64,000 nt of DNA from Shinisaurus crocodilurus (Eukaryota > Chordata > Lepidosauria > Squamata > Shinisauridae), in NCBI GenBank assembly GCA_021292165.1, contig CM037877.1, positions 126,732,402-126,796,401 of the forward strand, read 5' to 3'. Below the pieces are notes generated by a model, which saw only the letters and a list, made by a program, of their open reading frames with translations, was not told where the DNA came from and did not search any database. Below are positions 22,789 through 34,204 of the stretch, one piece after another. The position numbers were made by a program, and so were the translations under genes. The number at the start of each line of letters is the position of its first letter. The first letter of the stretch is position 1.

Positions 22789-25221
22789 ATGGAGATAGGC
22801 ATGGAAATCATGAATACAGAAAGCTTTAGGGCACTGAGCAGGCACATTTTGTTTCTATTCATATTGTCTTTCTTCTGCTGGGCTGTCTCAGAGCCAGTTC
22901 ATTATTCCATTCCTGAGGAGATGGCAAAGGGGTCCTTTGTGGGAGATCTTGCCAAGGATTTGGGACTGAATGCCAGAGAACTGAGGAACAGAAACCTGCA
23001 CATCTTTTCTGAAGGTAAAAGGCAATATTTCACTATCAATGGAGAAAATGGAAACATGTATGTGAATGACAGGATAGATCGTGAGGAAATCTGTGGGGAG
23101 AGCAAACACTGCATCATGGAATTTGAAGCAGTGGTTGAAAATCCTTTGAATGTTTTCCATATAAGTGTGGGAATCAAGGACATTAATGATAATGCACCAT
23201 ATTTCGTAGAAGGCCAAATCAGGCTTGAAATAATTGAATCCACATTACCAGGTGCCAGATTTCATGTTGGGAAAGGTGAAGATCCTGACATTGGGAAGAA
23301 CTCTCTCCAGAATTACCAACTAAGCCCAAATCAGTTTTTCCTGCTGGAAATGAAAGATAGTCTGGATGGACATAAATATGCAGAATTGGTGCTACAGAAA
23401 CCATTGGATCGGGAAAGCGAGCACTCCATCCAATTGAACCTTACAGCTCTGGATGGGGGTGAACCCAGAAGAACCGGGACAGCCCACATAGGGATTAATG
23501 TTATTGATGCCAATGACAACCCACCCGTTTTCACTCAAGAGATCTATACAGTCAGCCTGGTGGAAAATTTCCCTGCGGGGTCTTCCATAGTCCAGGTTGT
23601 AGCCTATGACAGTGATGATGGTTCAAATGCTCAGCTCAGCTACAGTTTCAGTAAAATCCCAGGAAAGGTCTACCAGAAATTCAAGCTAGATCCACAAAGT
23701 GGAACCATTACAATTAAAGAGAATCTTGACTTTGAGGAAACAGAGAAATATGTGATGGCAATAGAAGCAAAAGATGGAGGTGGATTAATGACTCACTGTA
23801 ATGTCATTATAAATATATTGGATGAGAATGACAACGCCCCTGAGATGATCCTCACCTCCTTATATAGCCCAATTCCTGAGGACTCTGTTCCTGGCACAGT
23901 GGTTGCTCTTATCAATGTAAAGGATGCAGATTCAGGAGAAAACGGAAAAATTACATGCTACTTAAACAGTAATAAGCCTTTTAAAATTATCTCCTCGTCT
24001 AACAGTTACTACAAGCTCCTCACAGATGGTCCCCTAGACAGAGAAACGAACCCAGGATATAACATCACAGTCACAGCCACTGACAAAGGGATCCCACCTC
24101 TCTCCTCAAACAAAACCATCTCACTACAGATTTCAGATATCAATGATAACTGCCCTGCATTTGGAGAATCTACCTACAATGTCTTTGTGCCAGAAAACAA
24201 TCCTTCAGGTGCCTCCATTTTCACGGTCACAGCCTCTGACCCGGATCTAGATCGCAATGCCCAAATCACTTACTCCATCCTCAACAGCAACATTGAGGAG
24301 CTGCCTCTCTCCTCCTATGTCTCCATTAACGCTGAGACTGGAATTATCTATGCGCAGTGCTCCTTCGACTATGAGCAGTTCAGGCAGTTCCAGATTCTCG
24401 TGAAGGCCCGAGAAGGTGGCTCTCCCTCTCTCAGCGGCAATGTCACAGTGTGGATTTTTATTTTGGATCAGAATGATAACAGCCCTCGGGTTCTGTATCC
24501 TTTGCCAGGCGCCGATGGCTCTGCCTTGTTCGAGATGGTTCCTCATTCAGCAGAGTCAGGCTATCTAGTGACCAAAGTGGTGGCCGTGGATGCTGACTCG
24601 GGGCACAACGCCTGGCTCTCCTACCGACTGCTGCAGGCCACTGAGCCGGCACTCTTCACCATTGGGTCCCACACTGGAGAGATCAGGACATCACGGATCT
24701 TTGTGGAGAACGACGTTGTGAAACACAAGCTGGTCATCGTGGTTAAGGACAATGGTAATTCGCCACTCTCAGCCACTGTGATCCTGAACCTCGTGGTTGC
24801 CGAGAACTTCCAGGATGCACTTCCGGAAATGAGTAACCAATTCAGTGACTCAGAGCGTCATTCTGAGCTCCAGTTTTACTTGGTGCTGGCTTTAGCTCTG
24901 ATCTCATTCTTGTTCCTGCTGACCGTGACCCTGGTCGTTGGAATGAAACTTTGTCAGTCAGGGAGCCCCAAATTATTCCAGTGCTTCGATCCTCATTCTT
25001 TTTCGAAGGCACATGTCGTATTTCCACCAAACTATGAAGAAGGAACTTTACCTTATTCCTACCAACTCTGTCTATCTTCGGAGTTCAGGAAAGATGACCT
25101 CTCTTTCCAGAAACCCAATATCCAGGTTTCAGAAAACTTGCTTTGCAACGATAGCTCTCAAGTGGTACTTATGGATAGCAACTGTGAGAATTTCAATTCT
25201 GAAATGGAGGCTGGTGAGAAG
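22789..25221 (+). CDS. Protocadherin gamma-B-type variable exon
   Basis: An 811-codon exon. ATGs at 22789, 22801 and 22810 are all in frame before the signal peptide ([15 protein letters not shown]); the first is taken. Mature start [18 protein letters not shown] repeats end near residues 137 (DINDNAP), 246 (DANDNPP), 351 (DENDNAP), 456 (DINDNCP) and 566 (DQNDNSP); membrane helix about 695-719. CX5C loop CGESKHC. The tail has [22 protein letters not shown], as in gamma-B. The donor is AAG|GTAAGC in phase 0. EC5 shares a stretch of 123 bases with the exon at 31401 with a single difference, while both differ clearly from the exon at 6917 there. Role as for the other gamma-B exon: homophilic neuronal adhesion after splicing to constant exons. 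Confidence 0.95.
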
Positions 25222-25261
25222 GTAAGCTTTCTATTCTGAAATGGTGACATCTGCATCGCAC

Positions 25262-25620
25262 CCTTGCTACTTATCAGTATTGTAAAGGATTACTAATCCT
25301 TTTGTTCATTGTCTCCTTAAGCGCCTGGTTTATTAATGGGAGGGCCCAGGGCTCAAACTTGCCTGAATGCCATGCCACTGACAGACATTCTGCACATGCT
25401 TAGTACACCCAGGCAGTACTTGGGTCCTGGGGCCTCATACTACCAACTCCCAGTTTAACTTCAGTCCAAAAGCTGGTTTTTCTAGTCTTTTTCTAGTTGT
25501 GAAAGTGACCTGGCTATATATCAGCCTAGCTATAGATTGAACTTTATTTCCCTGCAGGGTAGATTGAATATGCCTATCCATATTCCTTCTTATCCCTGTA
25601 GAATAAATGTCAGCAGTTGT
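25262..25620 (+). repeat. Direct duplication of exon 3' flank, copy 1
   Basis: Starts with TTGCTACTTATCAGTATTGTA and runs through GGATTACTAATCCTTTTGTTC, GACAGACATTCTGCACATGC and the TAGAATAAA stretch. The same order of sequence recurs at 26777-27395 with scattered differences. Confidence 0.85.
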
Positions 25621-25675
25621 TCTTCTTGACTCTGACAATTGTCATTACGATAAACAAAAAAAACCATTAATCAGG

Positions 25676-25880
25676 AAATCCCAAATTCTTCGTATGCATT
25701 GGTCCTGACTCTGATGGGGGTGAACCCTGATTCAAAAACCGTGCCATATTCCCAACAAGCTATGAAGAATGGACTTTGCTTTATTTCTACCCACTTTGTT
25801 TAGCCTCAGTGTCCTGGAAAAATAACCGTCCTGACACCAGCTGTTCAGATTTATTGTAGAGAATGTTTCTTACAAGTTGC
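25676..25880 (+). pseudogene. Relic of a gamma-B cytoplasmic tail
   Basis: With frame breaks it reads GNPKFF, then FKNRAIFPTSYEEWTLLYFY, PLCLASVSWKNN. This matches the tail order of the intact gamma-B exons (SGNPKF...[23 protein letters not shown]). Stops and shifts interrupt it, and no EC or membrane part precedes it. It is a remnant of a lost exon about 450 bases after the second gamma-B donor. Confidence 0.8.
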
Positions 25881-26776
25881 ATTCAAGTTGCAATGGCAGA
25901 AATGACTTAAATGCTTGAATAGAAAATAATGAACACAGGTGAGTTTTCATCTCAGGAATTACTGAATTTATGTCCTGCCCTACTTCCTAGTAAATGAAAC
26001 ATTACAGTGCAAGGAGTCTCCCTGTACATTATTAACATATGGATATCACTATTGGCAAATAGTTATGTCTGAGCTCCTCATAGAGTTACATATAAGTATT
26101 TGTATTTTATATCACTCACACAAATCATTTTGTTTATGCTATTGTGATCAACTTAACTGATGAATGACTAGGACTTGAATCTTCAAAACATAGTAGTTTT
26201 GTTGGAATGTGTGGGAGTACTCTGGAGACTGGAGTACTCTGGAGACTGGAGTAACTGGGCAGTATGAAATCCTGCAGCTATGCTAGCAGGAATGACCGTC
26301 AGAGCAAAAGGAAAGTAGTGCTTCCTAGCGCAACTGAAAACTACCCAAAACTACTGCTTCCAGAATGGGACAAGTCAGCAGAGGTCATGGAAGGGAGCTC
26401 TACTGGCTTGTCCCATTCCAGAAGCACTGCTTTCAGGTAGTCTCTTGGGCTGTGCTTGCAGGTGCTACTTTCCCATTGCACTAGCAGTCATTCCAGCTAG
26501 TGCAATGTGTTTAGAGTTAGCAGATTACCAGCACTGGATACTGCCCTCTGTTCAGAGGATTGCCATACAAAGAACCGGTATGAAATGGAACTTTGTGCCT
26601 AGGTATTTTATCTGTAGTTGCGTGATAGACTGATAAAAACTGTAGACATGTTGAAGTCAGACAATGCTATGATTGTGATTTGAGCTTCTGTGGGATTTAC
26701 TTCCAAGTAAATATCCACTCCTGGTTACCCACCGAAAACTTTCCTAATTTCAGCATTATACTTGGTGGGGGGAGTC

Positions 26777-27395
26777 ATTTTGCTACTTATCAGTATTGTA
26801 TTATTATTTATTGATTGCATTTATATCCCGCCTTTTTTCCTCCTGCAAGGAACCCAAGGCTGCTTACATGATCATCCTCCTCTCCATTTTATGCTCACAC
26901 CAACCCTGTGAGGTAGGTTGGGCTGAGAGTCAATGACTGGCCCAAAGTCACCCAGTAAGCTTCATGGCCGAGTGGGGACTAGAGCCCGGATCTCCCGAGT
27001 CCCAGTCCGACACTCTCACCACTACGCCACCCTGGCTCTCTTGTAAAGTACCGTAATCTTGTAAAGGATTACTAATCCTTTTGTTCGTTGTCTCCTTAAG
27101 CAACTGTTTTATTAATGGGAAAGCCCAGGATTCAAACTTGCCTGAATGCCATGCCACTGACAGACATTCTGCACATGCTTAGTACACCCAGGCTGTACTT
27201 GGGTCCGGGGCCTCATACTACTGACTCCCAGCTTAACTTCAGTCCGAAAGCTGGTTTTTCTAGTCTTTTTCTATCAGCCTAGCTATAGATTGAACTTTAT
27301 TTCCCTGGTTTGGTAGGATAGTTTGATCCTTTCCTTATTCATTTTCTGTAGGGTAGATTGATTCTATCTATATTCCTTTATATTCCCGTAGAATA
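26777..27395 (+). repeat. Direct duplication of exon 3' flank, copy 2, split by a SINE
   Basis: Begins TTGCTACTTATCAGTATTGTA (26779), is interrupted by a Sauria SINE at about 26800-27042, and resumes at CTTGTAAAGGATTACTAATCC. It then follows copy 1 to the TAGAATAAA stretch near 27390. Confidence 0.85.
26800..27042 (-). mobile_element. Sauria-type SINE
   Basis: A near full-length reversed copy: TATCCCGCCTTTTTTCCTCC at one end, CCTGTGAGGTAGGTTGGGCT in the middle, and the tRNA-like part (reverse of the promoter boxes) ending CACCACTACGCCACCCTGGC. It lies inside copy 2 of the flank duplication. Confidence 0.8.
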
Positions 27396-27399
27396 AAAT

Positions 27400-28490
27400 G
27401 CAGTTCACAAAGTACCATTCCTCTACATGCAAGCAGTCCAGTCTATGCTTGGCAACAAAGGCACCCATGGTGACATGGGAAAATGGAATAACATGCTGTG
27501 AGCCGGTAGTACACAAATATAAGCATCACCAATTTGTGGCATTCAGGCAGGATTTTTTTTTCAGCTTCCATAGTCATGGGCATTTTGACTGGTTGTATCA
27601 ATGTACTGCTGGTTCACCCATGTTTCTCCTACACATGACTTCATGTGTAGGAGACAAATACTATATGAATTGTATGGATACAAGAGCATCTGGAAAGGTA
27701 CTAGCAGAGTCTCAGAGGCTGCACTTTATAGCAGGAGATACCTACTCATTTTTCACATTTCTGGAAGCAAGGGTTTCAGGGAAAAGTGGAGAAAAGGAAG
27801 GTAAAAATTTTCCCAGAGTGTCTGTGGAATTCTTGTGAGTTTAAAACTGTTTGAGCACAGGAGACCATCTCTCCCCTATATTGCATTTTTACAGCATGAT
27901 ATAAGTGCTATAAGCATGATATAAGTGCTATATTATTTCTCTACATGTCGCGTATGTGTGGAAGGAGGCACGAGACTGCAGCTGCTGGCCCTGTCCAAAC
28001 ATCGATTTGATCTTTGGCCCACACTCTGTGCCCCCACCCCAACACCTGCACATTCTGCACACCTTTGGAAAGATAAGCCTATGTATGTACAGGCGTGGAA
28101 CACTGCACATTCAGGGCCCCTGATTGGGTGGGCGGCCTACACACATACGGCTGTGCACGTGTAAGCTCTCCTTTCCAACATTGCACTGAACACACAGACC
28201 TCAGGGGACAGAGTCAGAGGGAGGGTTCAGGCAGTGGTGTTATCCCCCTCCATGTGTACATTTTCCATGTGGATTAATAATGTGTAAATACAGAGAGGCA
28301 AGGAGGTGGGAATCTCTTACTAAAATGACTAGTTTTCCACTATCTAGCCCACCAAGTTCATTATGAATAATTTATTTTATCTTTTTCTATTTCATTTTGT
28401 TTCTTATAAGTAGCTCTGATTTTCATTGACTGTGATCATACACATACTGAATTAGAAGTAAAGTCCTGCTGTTGGACTTCCTGTTCTGTA
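27400..28490. other. Spacer, no gene seen
   Basis: Mixed sequence with short unrelated frames on both strands. None has a recognisable domain and no repeat family is clear. Confidence 0.45.
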
Positions 28491-28495
28491 AATGT

Positions 28496-28745
28496 ATTTT
28501 CCCTCTCTTACTGAAATTATGCTAAAAGTACTGGGATATCTTAAACCTATAACATCACTGCTGCAGCAGAGGAATCTGGATATCAAGGCAGCATTTAGAC
28601 TTATGGACTGTGTTGGGAGGCAGTTGCAAGAAATGCAAAAGGATACTGTTTCCAACAACACTTTTGAAGCAGCCAAGGAGGCATGTGAATCTGCTGACCA
28701 TGAAGCACCATCAAAACGTCCTTGTAAACTCCCTTGGACTTCAGG
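28496..28745 (+). mobile_element. hAT-like transposase fragment
   Basis: Reads LTEIMLKVLGYLKPITSLLQ, RNLDIKAAFRLMDCVGRQL. The pattern (a helix ending in LKPIT..LQ..N.DI.AA..L.D) resembles the middle of hAT/ZMYM-type transposase-derived proteins. About 80 codons survive, with no start and no dimerisation domain. Assigned from pattern memory only. Confidence 0.4.
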
Positions 28746-28804
28746 AAGGCTGATTTTAATAAACTCAGAGCACTGATAAGTAGGATCCCGTGGGAGGAAA
28801 GCCC

Positions 28805-29370
28805 AACAGGAAGAGGAGTTCAAGAGATGGGGGAAATGCTTATCAAATGTGTGGATGATACAAAATTGGGTGGGATAGCTAATACCTTAGAAGACAGGGG
28901 GGGAAATCAAAATGATCTTGTTAGATTAGAAGACTGGGCAGAAAATAACAGAATGAAATTTAACGGAGACAAGTGCAAAGTCTTTCATTTAGGAAAAAGA
29001 AATCAAATGCACAGGTATAAGGTGGAGGATACCTGGCTTGGCAATAGTACGTGTGAAGAGGATCTTGGGGTTGTATGAGGAAAGATTGAAGGAACTGGGT
29101 ATGTTTAGCCTTGTGAAGGGTAGACTGAGTGGGGATATGATAGCACTTTTCAAATACCTAAAGCAGGACTCTCCAACCTTGGGTCCCCAGATGTTGCTGG
29201 CCTACAGTTCCCAGCATACCCAGCCAGCATGGCTAATGGCAAGGGATTCTGGGAGCTGTAGTCCAGCAACATCTGGGGACCCAAGGTTGGAGAGCCCTGA
29301 CATAAAGGGTTGTCACACAGAAGAAGGCTGCAACCTGTTCTCTATCATCTAAGACTGCAGGACACGAAAT
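28805..29370 (+). mobile_element. CR1-like LINE 3' part, copy 1, with MITE insertion
   Basis: Reads LIKCVDDTKLGGIANTLED and MKFNGDKCKVFHLGKRNQ, from the catalytic box (degenerate, CVDD instead of FADD) towards the C-terminus. It is then interrupted by the foldback MITE at 29164-29299. Confidence 0.8.
29164..29299. mobile_element. Foldback MITE inserted in CR1
   Basis: Starts CAGGACTCTCCAACCTTGGG and ends CCCAAGGTTGGAGAGCCCTG; arms are close to fully complementary (CCCCAGATGTTGCTGG with CCAGCAACATCTGGGG). Confidence 0.85.
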
Positions 29371-29439
29371 AATAGGCCTAAGTTACAGGAATGCAACAGA
29401 TTCTGGTTGAACATCAACCCTCTCAAACTGGGGAGAGGT

Positions 29440-30424
29440 GACGACTGGGGTACCGCAGGGTTCGGTCCTGGGCCCAGTGCTCTTCAACATTTTAATGACT
29501 TGGATGAGGAGGTGCAGGAATGCTTATCAAATTTGCAGATGACACAAAATTGGGCGGAATAGCTAATACTCTGGAAGACAGAAACAAAATTCAAAGTTAT
29601 CTCGATAGGCTGGAGCACTGGGCTGAAACCAGAATGAAATTTAACAGGGATAAATGCCAAGTGCTGCACCTAGGAAAAAGAAACCAACTGCACAGTTACA
29701 GGATGGGGGACACTTGGCTCAACAATACTACAAGTGAAAAGGATCTTGGAATTGTTGTAGATCGGAAGCTGAATATGAGGCCAGCAATGTGATGTGGCTG
29801 CAAAAAAGGCAAATGCTATTTTGTGCTGCTTTAATAGAAGGATAGCTTCCAAATTGTATGAAGTACTAGTTCCCCTTACTCCGCACTGGTTAGGCCACAT
29901 CTTGAGTACTGCATCCAATTCTGGGCACTACACCTTAAGAAGGATGTAGACAAACTGGGAAGGGTTCAGAGGAGGGCAACAAAGATTATCAGGAGACTGG
30001 AAGCAAAGCCCTATGAGGAGAGACTGAGGGAACTGGGCATGTTTAGCTTTCAGAAGAGAAGACTGAGGGGAGATATGATAGCACTCTTCAAGTACTTGAA
30101 AGGTTGTCACACAGAGGGGGGTGGGCAGGATCTCTTCTCAAACTTCCCAGATTGCAGGACACAGAATAATGGGCTCAAGTTACAGGAAGCCAGATTCCGC
30201 CTGGACATCAGGAAAAAATTCCTGACTGTCTGTTAGAGCAATAGGACAATGGAACCAACTACCTAGGGAGGTCGTGGGCCACACTGGAGGCATTCAAGAT
30301 GCAGCTGGACAGCCATCTGTCAGGGATACTTTGACTTGGATTCCTGCACTAAGGAGGGGGTTGGACTCGATGGCCTTATAGGCCCCTTCCAACTCTACTT
30401 TTCTATGATTCTATGATTCTATGA
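29440..30424 (+). mobile_element. CR1-like LINE 3' end, copy 2
   Basis: Reads LIKFADDTKLGGIANTLED with the intact FADD box, then MKFNRDKCQVLHLGKRNQL and TSEKDLGIVVDRKL. It ends in the typical CR1 terminus: TGGCCTTATAGGCCCCTTCC and three TGATTCTA-like units at 30407-30424. Parallel to copy 1. Confidence 0.85.
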
Positions 30425-30714
30425 TAACAATTGCTGAAGTTGTTTAGTGAGCATTTTTGAATGTACCTAAATTGCAGTATGGCTGCAAAAATAAGGGTTA
30501 AATAAAAACAGCTACAATTTTGTCTTTAAAAGGCCTGCAGACCAGATAAACTGTCCCCCTTATTTTTGGGGCACCCTGCCCCGAACATTTAGGTTGGCTA
30601 TCGGCCTGGCTCCAGGTTCAAGCAGAGGTGGGTGGGTTGGCACAGTACTGGCAAAATGTAAATCGCCTTTAGTGTGCATGCTCTATTTGTTCAGTTATTT
30701 TACCTCTTAGCCCC

Positions 30715-30778
30715 AGGAATGCTGGGAATTGTAGTCCAACACATCTAGAGGGCACCATGTTGGGGAAGGCTATCCTGG
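30715..30778. mobile_element. MITE fragment
   Basis: CTGGGAATTGTAGTCCAACA and GAGGGCACCATGTTGGGGAA, one arm of the family seen at 13708. Confidence 0.5.
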
Positions 30779-31124
30779 CAGTTTGGCACAAGAGATGGTG
30801 AGAGAGAAACACTCTCATTTAAATGTTGTGTGCTATACCTGTGCCTCAAGAACTTTGTTCATAAAGTTATTCATACAAAGCCTAGTGATACTTAAAGTAA
30901 TAATTACACTGACTCTAGAGTGCTTGAAAATGCTTCCTATATACATCACATGTCTGCTCACTCCTACAAATACTATCTTTACTAATGAGGGGGGAAATGT
31001 GAAATGCACACACTTGAAATAATTGTATAAACCTATACACAGTACAGTACATCCATCTAGAGGGAAACTTTGCTGCCCTTCCAGCCGCCGGAACTCTATC
31101 AGCATATTGATCCAGTAGATGCTC

Positions 31125-31172
31125 TTGCAGTTTTCCAGCGGAGACTCAGAGTGCCGCTGTTGGCCAGTGTGG
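31125..31172 (+). promoter_or_regulatory. Conserved sequence element of the third gamma-B exon
   Basis: CTTGCAGTTTTCC, then GAGACTCAGAGT and GCCGCTGTTGGCCAGTGTGG with CGCT at 31155-31158. Well conserved, 246 bases before the chosen ATG at 31401, although the exon itself is frameshifted. Confidence 0.8.
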
Positions 31173-31400
31173 GATAAGGATAGAAAGAAGGGATCCAGTC
31201 ACTTTTCTTCTGATGCAACAATTACTGAGTTAAGTTCTGCAAATCTGATAGGAGACAGAATCGAGGGACAACGGTACAGCATCCAACCAAAATTGGAGTC
31301 ATTCCCATCAAGACAATATCATGTAATGATGCCTGTTCCTGACCACAACTTCTTGCAGCGTGAACATAACTTGAAAACACGAATCAGAAAAAAAGAAAGG

Positions 31401-33837
31401 ATGAAAACAAAGCAGCCGAGGAAATGGATGAAGATCACACAGAGATGGAGCAGCCAGCCACTCAGGCGGCAAGTACAGCTTTCCTTGTTACTCTCTTTGT
31501 TCTGGCTGGCACTCTCAGAAGAGGTTTGGTATTCAATTCCTGAGGAAAGGGAGAAGGGCTCTCTTGTGGGGACTCTTGCCAAGGATTTGGGTCTAAACAA
31601 GAGGGACCTGGTGAAGAGGAAGCTCCGTACTGTTTCTGCAGCTAATGCACAGTTCTTTGCTGTGAATGGGGAACATGGAGATTTCTATGTAAGAGACAGA
31701 ATAGATCGAGAAGAAATATGTGGAAAATCTCCACATTGTGTCCTTAACTTTGAAATTATGGTTGAAAACCCTCTGAATGTTTTTCATATAACCGTTGCCA
31801 TAGAGGATATTAACGATAATGCACCACATTTTTTAAAAGACAGTATCAAGCTAGAAATAAGTGAATCCAGCTTGACTGGAGCCATTTTTCCTCTTGTTAA
31901 TGCTGAAGATCCTGATGTTGGGGTAAATTCTCTCCAAAATTACCAGCTGAGCCCCAACCAGTACTTCACCTTGGATGTTAAAGGAAGTCCAGATGGAAGC
32001 AAATACCCATTTTTAGTGCAAAGAAAACCACTGGACCGGGAAAGTGAACAGAGCCTTCACTTGATCCTTACAGGCCTGGATGGGGGAGAGCCATTAAAAA
32101 CTGGAACCACCCATATATGGGTTAATATTACTGATATCAATGACAACCCACCAGTTTTCACTCAGGAAGTCTATAAATCCAGCCTAAAGGAGAATGTACC
32201 GAAAGGATTTTTGGTGACACAGGTGGAAGCCTCTGACACAGATGAAGGTTCCAATGCAGATAAGCTACCGTTTCAGCAATATCCCTGCTAAAGCCAGCCA
32301 GAAATTTAGTCTGGACCCAGAAAGTGGGGTAATTTCAATTAGGGAGCATTTGGACTTTGAAGAGTCAAGAAGCTATATGATGTTAGTGGAAGCCAAGGAT
32401 GGTGGTGGACTATTGGCGCACTGTAAGGTTGAGATTGATGTTCTTGATGAGAATGACAATGCTCCAGAAGTTTTGCTAACATATGTATTTAGTCCAGTTC
32501 CTGAGGACTCGCTACCAGGAACTGTCATTGCTTTGATCAATGTGAATGATAAAGATGAAGGAGAAAGTGGGAAGACTACTTGCTATATACAAGGTAATAT
32601 GCCTTTTAAAATTCTGTCCTCATCTAACAATTACTACAAGCTCCTCATGGATGGTCCGCTGGACAGAGAAAAAAACTCGGAGTATAACATCACAATCACA
32701 GCCACTGACCAAGGCACCCCATCCCTTTCTACATACAAAAGCATTTCACTGCGGATCTCAGATATCAATGATAATTCTCCTGCCTTTGAAGAATCAACCT
32801 ACAATGTCTTTGTACCAGAAAACAATCCCTCGGGTGCCTCCATTTTCACGGTCACAGCCTCTGACCCGGATCTAGATCGCAATGCCCAAATCACTTACTC
32901 CATCCTCAACAGCAACACTGAGGAGCTGCCTCTCTCCTCCTATGTCTCCATTAACTCTGAGACTGGAACGATCTATGCGCAGCGCTCTTTCGACTATGAG
33001 GAATTCAGGCAGTTCCAGATTCAAGTGAAAGCCCAAGATGGTGGCTCTCCCTCTCTCAGCAGCAATGTCACAGTGTGGGTTTTTATTTTGGATCAGAATG
33101 ATAACAGCCCTCGGATCCTGTATCCTTCACCAGGTGCCAGTGGCTCAGCCTTGTCTGAGATGGTGCCTCGGTCTGCAGAACCAGGCTATTTGGTGACCAA
33201 GGTAGTGGCAGTGGATGCAGATTCTGGTCACAATGCTTGGATCTTCTATCATCAACTTCAGGCTATTGAGCCAGCACTCTTCACCATTGGGCTTCACACC
33301 GGAGAGGTCAGGACAGCACGGGTCTTTGTGGAAAGAGATGCTGTGAAGCAAAAGCTGGCCATTTTAGTGAAGGATAATGGAAGTCCTCCGCTTTCAGCCA
33401 CTGTAACTCTGAATCTGATGTTTGCCGAGAACTTCCAAGAGGCACTTCCTGAAATGAGCAAACCACAGAATGACTCAGAGTATCAGTCTGATATGAATAC
33501 CATTTTGGTAATAGCCTTAGCTTTAGTCTCATTTTTATTCCTTTTTATGGCCATAACAGTTTTAATACTCAAATGTCGGAGAAAGAGAACCCCAGCAGTG
33601 TTTGGGCCATACAATACTGAATTATACTCTAGCTTGGGACACAAATTTTCCTGCAATTACAGTAATAGAACATTGCCATTGCCATATTCATATGAAGTAT
33701 GCTTAGCCTCAAAGTCAGATCACAATGAGCTCACAAACCAATTGGGGGTAACTGATAATTCTATGATTACTACGGATGATTCTGGAATTCAAAATGAATC
33801 TCAGCATGAAAATCACAGCTCTGATCACAAGACACAG
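31401..33837 (+). pseudogene. Protocadherin gamma-B-type variable exon with a frameshift in EC3
   Basis: The same architecture as the other gamma-B exons: signal peptide ([15 protein letters not shown]), mature [18 protein letters not shown]5C loop CGKSPHC, EC ends at 31807 (DINDNAP), 32131 (DINDNPP), 32448 (DENDNAP), 32761 (DINDNSP) and 33094 (DQNDNSP), membrane helix from about 33496. The tail has LPLPYSYEVCLASKSDHNEL and the donor is CAG|GTGAGA. The frame breaks between 32256 and 32263, where the exon is two bases short against the exon at 22789. In frame it would stop at 32291 after 296 residues, before the membrane segment. Everything after the break is open to the donor, so the loss is either recent or a sequencing or assembly error. 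Start chosen at 31401; a second in-frame ATG is at 31428. Confidence 0.9.
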
Positions 33838-34200
33838 GTGAGAATCACAGGAGTATACTTAAAGACCCAGCTTTTGGTTTTCTGCTTAGAAGATTCCAGA
33901 CTGCGAAGTTGTAATAGTTTCCTGTCCTTACATGCTTGCTCAGAATAAAGGAGGGCATGGTAGTACTTGCATGCCATCTACATTTTAACACTGCTAAGTT
34001 AATATGTTTCTTAACTGGTGAATAATATAAGTGAAATACATATTTCTACAGCAGAGAATATAGTCTTCACCGTGTATTTGGTATAACTATTTCCATTAAG
34101 TAGTATGTTTTATTGAAAACTAGCTTTTTAACCCGGCATTGCATGGGTCGTCATTTTCCTATAGGCATTATTTGTTCAAAATTCCTTAAGGTAGCTGTCC
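33838..34200. other. Flank, no gene seen
   Basis: AT-rich flank after the donor. ACTAGCTTTTTAACCCGGC near 34120 looks like the edge of a dispersed repeat leading into the minisatellite. Confidence 0.4.
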
Positions 34201-34204
34201 GCTG

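Noticed and set aside
31119..31400. Upstream extension of the third gamma-B frame
   Set aside because: The open frame passes through the promoter element at 31125-31172, so it is chance; the start at 31401 fits the family.
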